64,000 nt of DNA, from assembly GCA_951799425.1 (NCBI GenBank), contig OX637401.1:17261501-17325500 (forward strand). Reading direction: 5' to 3'. The notes below the pieces were generated by a model. That model ran no database searches and was not told the DNA's origin. It saw only the letters and a program-made list of their open reading frames with translations. Positions 45,401-57,400 of the stretch are shown piece by piece. A program made the position numbers and the translations under genes. The number at the start of each line of letters is the position of its first letter. Positions within the stretch are counted from its first letter, which is position 1. Source of the stretch: Ilex aquifolium (Eukaryota; Streptophyta; Magnoliopsida; Aquifoliales; Aquifoliaceae).

Positions 45401-48400
45401 CTTCTTGGAAACCAGAAATAACATTGAAAGCAGGAGTTAGACATCAATTATATGTCTCTGAGGAAGTTGAGTTCCATTCTTTAAATCTTTATTTTATCTG
45501 TCTATAAATTCTATTTATAAACAGCTAATATACGAATATTATACTCGCATATCGATAGATGATTAGGAAAAGATATGCTATATTATACATAAGCAAAAGT
45601 TTGGAATTCAGACACACAGACAATGGCATGTATATAAACACATACTTGGTTCAGTGCTCAATTAGATTATGAGACATGGTTATTCGATGACATAATAGAT
45701 TGCTGTTGTTTAAATTCTTGTCAGCCTGTATTTTACACACCACACGTTTGTCATCTGCACACTTTGTGTACGACTTCTGGGTTTTAACTTAAGAGTTATT
45801 CATCTCAATTAATATTTCTGTAAGTTCAATTGAACCTTTGCATTTTTGCTCCTTATCTTTACCCCTCTCCAAAACCCATCAAAATAACAATCCAATAAAG
45901 CTCATGTTTTCATGAACTCATATGGTGTTTGTTATGGACATTCTTCTTTCTGGCATTTTCTTAACAACTCAAGCTCAAATAATAATAAGGGCTCCAGGAT
46001 TGAAGAACCTCAACTTAAAATAAGGCTGACATTGAACACACATCATTTTTAGATAAAAGTTTACATCACCTCCTCGTACTGCTATACAAATACAACGTAA
46101 CAAGAGACACATCCTGTCTCACAAAGTTTTTTTGTTAATTATTAACTACTTCGGTGCTTTTTTTATAGAGACCAAACATCTTTACCTCTTCTAACCTGCC
46201 TCAACTTCTTAGTTCGGTTATGTACTGTTTAAATCTTTTTCATATTGGGCTACCATATAAGACTTGACCATATTTTTCCCGGAATTACTGCCAACTTACT
46301 GCGATTTGCAAAAATCCAGTGGATAATTCAGCAGGTATGGTCATTGCATGAGGATAATCAACAGGTGGAATTAGCTGTTAAAACTGAAAATAATGATAAA
46401 AAAAAAGGTACCAAAATAAGAAACATTAGGTATCAAGAATGAAAGGATGCGAGGAACTAAAAGTTTCCAAATTCGAAAATAAATCCCAACTCCAATTTCT
46501 GCCAAAATATATAACATTCGCAAATCAAAGTTGTTAAAGGCTGCTGCACCATTTTAGTTCTAGTATAGAACACCTGTAGGCTGTAAGGAGCCAACAGAGT
46601 AAGAGTGCACAAATGATAAGAATGAACCTAACCATTACCCTCTGATAACTGAAAGGTCATTATCTAGTTTGGTCCTCATTAATTCAGGGTGGCAAGAAGG
46701 GTGGATTGGGTACATAATTAACCTTTGGCAATATTACCATCTCCAGCCTTCAGTGTCATTTTCACTGGTAGCCTAATCCTGAGTTTACTCGATGTCTTGA
46801 AGGATAAATCAGACCCCCCCCCCCCCTCCCCCTCCCAAAAAAAAGTACAACATAAACTATTGCAACAAGTTCAATCTTCTGTAATTTGAACCTAATGAGG
46901 TTGTTGAACAGCCAGCCAAACATATATACAAGGTTCATCCTTCATGGCAAACTATTGCATAGGTGTACTCTGTTGTCATTTTGTTGTCGGACAATGTGAG
47001 ATGTCCCCTTGCAAAAAACATATTAAAAAAAAAACTGTCCATTACAACTAATCTGATCCTGTAGTTGCAGCAAGAAATCCTTCAGCCCAATGTGACTTTG
47101 ATTGACCAGCACAGCAAAAAGGCCGGTCTTCCATAGAGTCATGAGTCAGATCTGATGCGACAAAAGTATACAGTGGCCTATAGAAATGCTTGTAGAAACA
47201 GCATAGTGTCATGTGCAAATTTGTATATACTTAAGTATTACACTTGATGCTATAGATACAAATATTTTGGCTAGGAACCGTAGGGTGCATAGTAATCAAT
47301 CAGAAGACTGTACACAAGGCGAAATACAGGGAATCCACTACTAGTCATTATATTACTCGTGCAGTTGACTGTAACGTATAAAATTTGCATGGACATTGTC
47401 AGGTCACTACAAACTACAAAGTCTAACAGAAAATTTTCCTCAGAACCAGTTACCTTCTCATCAAGCTCAAGCTGACTTTTTTCCTCTGCCAATCGATCTA
47501 ACTCCTCCTCTGCTTTCTTAACATCACGCAATGTATTAGCTGCTTTCACCTTTTCCTCTCTTAGAGTATGCCACCTTATCTGAATATTTGACAGATCATT
47601 TTCCATGTACCTCTGTTCATCTCTTAATTTTTCTAGATCATTATGCAAACTATCCCTGGTTGCCAGTAGAAAAAATGAGAAAACAAGACAGAAGAACCAT
47701 ACAAGAAAAAAAATTACCAGATGCTGCAGAATAAACTCCGAAAGGTAAACAAGTAATTGCAGATTCATATACTTACAAACTTAAATATTTCAAATCATAA
47801 AGAGTTTGCAAAATGATCGACCACAATCATCTCTAATAATACGAGCAATAGAGAAACAAAAATATACTTCAAAATAACCAGCAGATGGTGAATAAAACAT
47901 ACTTTGTGCTCTGCAAAGCATTTAGCTCCAACTGAATTTCATCCATTGATTTGACACCTTGTCCTCGAAAATCAAGCTTATACTCCAAATCATCAACTTG
48001 CTTTTGCAGAGCTTGTATTTCTTGGAAGAGCCTGTCCACAGTTTCTACAGGTTGTACCAAGGCCTCAACTGAGTCCTTATCAGCCTTTATTTGAGCTAAA
48101 ACACCCAACACCTGCAAGAAACATTATTTTTTTAATAGTTCATATTTAAGAAGAACCACACAAAATAAAAGTTTAAATGGAACACCGTAAGCAAATGTTA
48201 GCAAGTGCATAAAATCCCAACCCAATACATCATGTTCTTTACTAGGCATGAAACATATGAGAAGTAATGAAAAGAAAGAAAGTAAAGAAGATAGGAGAGA
48301 GAAGAAAATTATTTTGCAAATTGCTTGATGAGCTCTGATATTAACTTCATTTTTAAAAGACCAGAAGATCAAAACATAAAAAATAATCCCATATTCAAAT

Positions 48401-51400
48401 GACCATAATTCCTTCATCTGTAAATACACTCTGATACATGACATCAGGTTCATTAAATGATAACCCAATATAAAAAGCAACAAAGGAGTACATGCTTTGC
48501 AAAACAAAGTACTAAGAAGTAGAATTATTGGTTAGAATTGTTTAAAAACACAAATCGGAGTAAGCTACCCTCGATTTCTAAGAAGATGATTGTCAATGTG
48601 AAATTTAATAGCCCCCCATTGCCGAGGCCTCCAAACACATGGATTTCTTTAGAATAGAACCAGGAAGAATCACCACCAAACAACTTGGAAATGCCTGTTA
48701 TCTAACGCAGGTCCAAGGACTAGATATAACGGACTTCACTTTTCATATCACCTTTAGGGAAATGCTGCTCAACAGGATTTTGTACTCCCTTGAATAAGTA
48801 TAATGCAAATTATCGTCAATAAAGCACCACAATCCCATAAAATCTTGGCTCTCTCATACTTAGCATAGCTCCAAATTATAGTAAAAAAAATGGAAAAGAT
48901 ATCATAATATATAAAGAAGTGACCAAAATTCTAATAGTTGCTTTTATAAATGGAGGAACTTTATGGGGCAAGAGTATATGAAGCCTTCAAGCTTGGAAAA
49001 TCATCCTCGACCTGAGGATCAAATTTTTGTTCCATTTCCACCGAATGTTTTGGTTTTGATGGAAACCGAAAAGAATTGGTGATGAAAAATCAAAATTGCC
49101 ATGTTTCAAAATATTTTGGCCAATGTTTCGGAATCAAATTCCAAAATTTCTTCTCTGTTTCCAAAGCACTTTTCAAAAGTTTCCATTTCCGAGCTTAAAA
49201 ATATGCACCAGAATGAAGATTTGATACTTGCCTCGACCCTAGTTTGACCCCATTATGAACCACTGTATAAGCCAGAGCCTTTTACCTTGGAGGAGTCTTT
49301 GCCCCTCAAAATCGATCTCACTTAGCGAAAAATAAAGATGTACTGCCTTCTCTTAAAGTAATGCGCCAGAAACATTTTGATGTGAAGAACCCTAACTATC
49401 CAAATTCAAACATTTTTATTCTGGTTCAAGGAGAAAAAAACTAGATCCTAGTTCCTCAATTTCACCATCACCAAGCTTTCAAAAGATATTACAATTTCAA
49501 GAATAGGAAGTATTACAAAAGCAATAATAGCTGTCCCCTCAACAAAAATTTTGCAACGGTTCACCACAAAAAATGTATGTACATGGAAGGGAAAAGTCAA
49601 AATAACCCTGGTGAAAAGGCTTCCAAGCACGAGTATCAAAACCATTTTCTTTAGGCACACATTGGCGTTTAAAAAACCTAACAGGTGAGGGAATTCCAGC
49701 AAACAGACAGCAACAAAAACTTTCATAACCATAATCGAAGGAATATCGACAGATAAAGCTTCAACAGAGCAATTTTACTGCACTATACCATAACTTCTAA
49801 AAAGTAAAACATACAGCAGTTGATAATTACATCGTCTAGAGCTTGCGTTTTTTTATCCAATTCCTCCTTGAGCTCATTCAGATTTTTCTCCGCAAGTGGA
49901 ATTGCTTCCTTGATAATTTTTGTATGTTCTTCATATACCATACGAAGCTTGTCTAATTGCTGGAAGTGGGAATCAGCCGATGAAGAATCCACAGCCAATA
50001 CTTTCATATGCTCAGCAGAACTAGCAGCTTTCACTCTTTGCTATAATGTATAACAAGAGAATAGAAACATTTAAGTAAAACCTAAAATTCAGTAGATAAT
50101 ACTTCATTAACTAAGACAAAAAATGACAAAACATATCAACCTTTTTAACAAATTCATCTTCCTCCTGAGCAGAGAAGGGCCGCTCACAGCAAGGGCAAAG
50201 ATGATGAGCACGGGCAACTCTTTCAAAAGGATCAAACATCTGCCGCATACCATCGGCAATGTTGTATTTGCTGCATGCAATATTTGAAAACAAAAAGAAA
50301 TGAATACCTTCGCAATAAAAAAAGACATGGTATGAATATCTCAATATACGTACAGAAGATCATATGAGTGCATCTAAGTTGTCTGTTGAACAAGGGGACA
50401 AAGAGAAAAGAAAAAGGAGCAACCTTTTCTGAACATCTCTTTTCTCTTTGGCCGAATCCAAGACATTAAGATATAAGTCAATACTAGCAGACTGGTCCAA
50501 AGACTGGAGTTTTGATTCAATAAATCTCTTTCTTGCTGCATTAGAATCAGAAGAATAATAGATGCCCACAGGGCCATCAATTACAGAATGCAATAGTCTC
50601 AAGAAGGCAAGAGTAGGAGGGAATATTATTCAAATGAAAAATAATATCAACAAATTGTTACCACTCTAAAGTTCGTATCTAAAAATTTTCCTGTACTACT
50701 AGTTTTGAATCATATTCTAGTTAAGGTTTATGGTCTTGCTGAGTTTTCACTATGCTGATTCCAGGATTCCTGGCTTCATGGTTTAGTAGTAACAATGTTT
50801 GCATTAGCAATAATTCCCACGGATAGTGGCATTTGTTTATTCATCAGTTTTTTCACATGTGGGAAAGAAGAGTAGTTAAAGCGTCGAATATATTAGGGTT
50901 TGGCTTAAGGTTTGGCACATAAGGTCATCTCTCAATGGACCTTTAGGTCCTTTACACTATAAACATGATACCAATTTATCCTCATGTTACACATACATAT
51001 TTTTAATGTTGTATTTGGTATTATATTCCTTCAACACAGATTTTCTATCATAACAAAAGTTGAAGAGTACAAGAAGAAAACTGGTAACCAAAATAGAAGA
51101 GAACTACACATCAAATTTACTCAAGTCATGGCATGAGGCTTACAGTCCATATCCTTGTTAAGTTTGGAAAGGTTATAATTGACTTCTTGTATTTTCATCT
51201 GCAACATATTCACCTCCTTCTCAGCCTCACGGGATTTTGAGTCCAGGTCATCAAATTCTGTTCCAAGAGTCCTGCGGTAGGAATGACATTTTCACAGGTA
51301 AATAATCATAAGGCAAACAAAGTGTGTGTAAATGAACCTTACGAACCCAACATAAAGAACAACAACAAACTTTTTAATAAATATCACTCGTGTAATCTGC

Positions 51401-54400
51401 TATGAACCCTAACAACACAAGTACAAGGACAGAATAAAAATCAACAGAAACGCCAAAGCAAACTAGATATCTGTCAAGTTATGATTGGTTCAGAATTATT
51501 TTATTTTATTTATTTTATTTTATATTTTATTTTTTGGAGTGGGAGTGGGAGTGGGAGGAAGGAACTGAGCTTGAACCCTTGACCTCAAGAAGGTAAAGCT
51601 TTCACAACATTAACAGTATTTTGTGTTTAGATTGAATATCTTATCCTCCATTTTGTACATCCTCAACTTCCAATGAAATGAACGTCTTTATTTCTCATCA
51701 AAATAAAACCACACAAATGGTCTTTCAAACCTGAAAATTGCATCCAATCTAGCCATTGAACACATAACTGAAGCCAGCCAAAACTGAGAGATCAGATTGA
51801 AACTAACCACTAGCTTAACTATATCATTTTACGAATATGCTCATGCTCTGTGAGCAAGGATCAAAATATCGTTTCGAAACGGTTGAAACATCCAAAACGT
51901 TTCCGTTTCCGTTTTCAAGGAGACCGAAACGAATCAGTGATGGAATCGAAATTCTAATACTTCGAAGTGTTCCATAATGTTTCGAAATGTTTTGTTATAT
52001 TTCAATGCATTTGCACAATTATTTCAAAATGTTGCAAGATATTTTGGTATATTTTGATCAATATTTTGAAAAAATAATTCTTAAATTTTTTATTTTTTTC
52101 ATTATGTTTTCGAAACGGGTCGAAACATTTCCGAAATATGTCAAGACGTTTTCATTTCTCAGGTGACCGAAACAATGCACCGAAACGAAATTTTAATCCA
52201 TGTCTGTGAGACGTGTATCATCAATATAATAAGGCCGATCATAAAACTGAGAGCATACTCCAATATTCTCCATGTCGAGAAAAGGTCATGATATAATTCA
52301 AGTACTAGATACCCTGATATTACACAAAGGCTTGTGATTTGCAAAATTCCGACATTCAGTATAAAGTCAGAAATGGACAGCTACTCAGTGATGAAGTACT
52401 GGGGGAGTCCAACTGGCCTAGTCATCATCATGTGCTAGCGTATGAGCCAGGTGGAATTAGCTGGACAGGAGGTAGAGCATTTGTTTACCTGGCACCACTT
52501 AAAGGTGATCAAGACATTATTAGCAAACTTTTGTGCACTTTACCCAACAATCATACACAAAAGCAGAATCATTTATCAATTTCCATTATTGGAAACAGGA
52601 TGGCTTTTACAGATCGAGCCATAGCACATGGCTTTTGCATATCCTTACCGTTTTACTAGATCTAAATAAAGCAGCACTATCAACATCATAGTTACCAGAA
52701 TTCACTAAATCCCTGACAACCCACGATCTAGATCACCAAGATCTACGATCCCAAATTAATTACAAATTAATTAATTAGGTGTATATAAAATTTATTATTA
52801 TATATTGTTTTAGATAATAGAAAATCAAACACAAATGTAAGATAAATAGTAACTGACTTACTGTTTATGGATGTTCTATGATATATAATGTTGTATAATG
52901 GTAGAACCGATCTAGATAAGAGTTCTAAAACAAATTGCGACCCAAAATACCATATCTGCTCAGCTTATCTCCATCGTTGCCATGTACCTAAGAAAGTGTT
53001 GTACCGCGTACCCGTATTACGTACCAAAGCGATCCACGATCTAGGTAACATTTCCAAATCATATCCAAGAGACTTGCTAAAGTTTTTTTTTTCCGGGGGG
53101 GGGGGGGGGAGGGGCTTAATTGTGTACCTAATGCTCATAATCATAGTCAATTTACCTCAATACTCTACATGATGCACACTCCAAGAACCCTTTGTGTTCA
53201 TTTTTCCCATTATTGCTAGTAATTAGACAAGAAATCAATCCTAAATATTGCTAGTAATTAAGATTAAATTACACACAACTGCTAGAACTCAACTCGAATC
53301 AACAAAGGCTTAATATCGACTATTACCTCTGCAATAGTACAAGCCACTATACTCTACATGGACGCCGATCCTCAGTAAAGCAGATGGCAATCAAGTCCTT
53401 CACAACATCACTCTCACATTCCTATTGATCCGCCTCATGTCCTGATTGCTCACCCTTGGACATAATCACTTATCATGTCAGCCGGCACTAATTGGTCTAC
53501 GTTACACATGATCAAAGCATCTTAACTCAAATTTTTTTTTTTATCTTCTCTTCTTTACCACCATTTCTAAAATAAAACTGTTGGATTCATTTCTCATTTA
53601 ATCTTTTCTAATTCCACCACTTATCCAATTTAAATCCTTGATTTTGGCTAAAATTCAATCCAAGTGTACCATGCCACAACACACAGTTCACATCATACAT
53701 GTCTAAAAGAAAGTTATATTTAAAACGTTTAGAAGATGTGTTTAAAAATAATGAACTTGCATAAGACTTCTTGGTATATTCTTAAACTCATGTCCAAACA
53801 AACCAAATGCATAAGCCCCTGAACTTGGTAACATAAATACTCTTTTAACTTTACTGAACAAAATCATATAACTAGCAGCTAGAGTATTATCAACTTATTT
53901 CTCAAGGGAAGGATTTCCTTGACCAATAACTTTTCAACCTTCAGATGATAAGCTGGTGAGATATAAGAACATTGTTGACCAATAGAACTTTTAAGTATCT
54001 AAAATTTATAAACCTCAAAATAAACAAGTCCCTAAAACAGATCATCCAAAGAAATGAATCCACTCACAGCAGAAATAAACAAAACATTTGAATCAATATT
54101 AATATCACATGGTAAGCTTACGTACGTAACTTGAAAAAGTATAAAGTAGAGAGCACACAGATGATAAAATGTAACACAACACAATTTCTACAAAGAGGTT
54201 CCCAAAAATCGAAGTTAACGAAGAAAGGAATAAATAGGTGAAAACAACCTTAGGGCTTGAGCAATTTCTTTCTTCAAATCCTTGTCGGGGGGAAGCCTTC
54301 CTTTTAACACTCCTCTAATTCTATCCTTGTATTCATCAATTCTGGGATTAAAAAAAAAATCATCTTCACAAAAAAGAATATTAGACACAATAAAACACAA

Positions 54401-57400
54401 GGAAATCAGACGCTCTAAAAAGGGAAAGAAAGAAAGAAAGCTTCGACTTGCATCTTTTTGTGTTTCTTTTTGTGGTTCTCCAACTCTGATTTCTTTAGAG
54501 AGAGTTTCACTCTGTCCTCAGAATCAGCAGCCATGATGTCTTTCTCGCGATTAAGAGATTTAATTTTTTGCTCTATGGTGTATACTTCACTCTGTTTTTG
54601 ACGTATATTAGATTCGAATTCTCTTTCAGCCAGTTGGTTAGTCTTTCTCTCGACCTCAATACGCTACAAGGATGAAAATCAGCATTAACCTCTACAATAT
54701 TGTCAGCCAAGAGCACTAGAGTAATTTTCGGAAAGACAATTGAGAAGGGCCATCAATACCATGTTCTTTTCTCTCTCGTCAATGTGAGCAAGATTAACAT
54801 TAGAAATTTGAAGCTCAAATGAATCATGCTCAATTTCCTTCTCTTCTATACGTTTCAAAATTCCACTCTGCATCGAATCACCGATTAGAAAATCCTACAT
54901 ATATCATGAAAGAATTTGCACAAGCAAAGATACATAATATATATCCTCGAAGACAAACCTTGATCTCTACTTTAGCCTGTTTTTGAGCCTCAATATCTTT
55001 CCATCGGTCATTTGCACCCATGTAGCAATCCCATGCCACCTTAAGTTCTATCTCATTTGATTTCTAAAATAGAATTTTCCAGTCAATCTTCAACCCCAAA
55101 AGATATTGTGCTTATAAAACCCAATATGCAAATATGCGATAACAGAGTATCAAGTGAACGATGCAATGAAACTTCACAAGGTGAAGAAAAATCAGATTGT
55201 GCTCAGTTTTAGATAAACTCAGTCAGAAGAGACTAGGAGAAAAAAACCATCTTTGTCCAAACAAATAGAGAAAGTTAAACTAACTAGATACAATGTCCTT
55301 TCTTCGCAGATTAAAAACAAGTTATTAATAGCAAATCAATTCAAACAAGAGGGGGTATTTATTTTGAGAACTTAGTCAAGATAAAGATAGAACAAGATGA
55401 CTGCAGCATTTTCTAATGAACCTGTTAGAATAATAATGTGGATACTTTTCCTCGCACTCTCTCTAGTAAACACTAGTGGACTTTCTCTAATAAACACTGG
55501 TGGATAAGTTGGACATAAAACTAAAATCATTCCACAAGGTGCAAGCATCAGTATAATCATGGTTAGAAGGTTGATCAGTGCTCAGTAACACAGGAGAAGA
55601 GCGAAGGCATTTTCAGTGGACTAGACACTAGAAACCCTAAATGCCAACTTTGTTTTACCTGAAATTACCCCACCCAAACACACGATTTCTTTTTGGTAAC
55701 CTATCTTGCTGGAGCAGAGGATCACAACAGAATTTATAGAGGGAATGCACAGCTGAACAAATGGTGCATCTGCTACAAAAGGACACTATCATTACAAAGC
55801 CACATGCTTGAAATATCACACTTTCAGTCTTTGGCTATGAGGTATCTTTGTCAGGAATATTGCTATGAATCCTCTAGTAGCTAGATTAAAGGGATCTATA
55901 TACATACTCACCATAAAGGTTCTGACAATATTTAAAAGAAAAGCAGTCATAGCTACGAGCCCAGATGTGACATATGTGCCTAGGCATCCTCTTAAGCCTT
56001 TGAACCCAATGTTCCTTTTTTTATCATAGGTTTGATGCCTAAAAGCCTAGGTGTGACGCCTAAGACTTTCTTTAGAATAGATTAAGAAGTATTACCATAC
56101 TTTATTCATGGGGCATCATTTCTCCTCTTATCCCTCTTTCACCTAATTGTTTTCTTCACACCCTTAATTAAAGGGGATAGTATTTATTTTGCCGAAGTTT
56201 TGCTACATCCAAGAAGAAGACGAAGAAGGAAATAGAAAGTAAACAAGCTAATCCATTGCCGTCAATCCCTTGAAGCCTTACATTAGCAAACCTTGAGCTG
56301 TCTGCAAACATCCCACTGCAAATTTAACAACTAATAATGCATCACCATCACATTTATGGTGCCCTTAGTATAGCAATGAACCTTTGGATATGCAATACTT
56401 TAACGTCTAAACTTTTTATTTTATTCGTCCAAAAATCACTTCACATTTCCAACTTGAAACCTTAGTGCGAAAAATCGTTCACAACATCTAATTGACTGCA
56501 GTATTTCTGATACTGTCACTGACCATTGTCGGAAACAAATGTTTTCTAAAAGCGCGGAAGTTGTTTTCTGGACTCTCTCTTCCCATCTATCTTCGGAAAA
56601 AGAAGGCAAAAACGGAAGATATTTGTTAACAATTGGAGGAAAATATATTTGCAGACTGTATATACTTTTTTCTTAATTTTTTGCTCAAAACCATATGAAC
56701 TCCATAAACCTTGAAACGTTCGTGTCTTTCTTTCTTGGCTTCCTTTTGGTCATCGACGTCTAAGGAGTTTGCAAATGTTCCTGTTTTTTGTATTACTGCA
56801 AGTTGGACAGCTTCATGTGGAGTGTAGTATGGTCGATTTCCATTCTTATGCATGTATGTCGTTTGTTTTCACCTATTATTGGATCGGATGACTTGTCCAC
56901 CTTTGATAGGGTTTGCAACTTTTCTTAGAGTTTGTTTATTACTAAAATTCACTGTTTCCTATAAAAAAAAATGTCCTTGAAGCCAAAAAAAATATTCTCG
57001 AGGATATCCAAAACGGAGGAGAAGCCCACAGATTGTCAGACACAAAAACCATGCTGACCAGCATGTATAAAAATATTCAGACTGAATATCATTCATTAGG
57101 AGCAAACCTTGAAAAAACAGAAGGTTCAAGGATCCTTAACCAAGTTCTTGGAATCCCAGGAGAGTTCATAAATCGGTCCAAACTTCATTTTGAATCAATC
57201 AGAGGTAAAAGTCAAATAAACTCTTTGAACAAATTTTGTAGGTGTTGTCGTCTTCAGATCTTAAAACATCAATTTTAGTTTGCCAAAGAGCTCAAGCATT
57301 AGAATCAAAATGAGATTAGGTTTGGATTGACTAGGTTTCAATGTATGCCCAGAGAATAGGTTTCAGCAGGAACAATCAAGTTTTTTTGTGATTGTTCCCA

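Noticed and set aside
52690-53055. Possible MITE with GTTACC../..GGTAAC ends
   Set aside because: Terminal similarity is too short and the flanks give no clear duplication.
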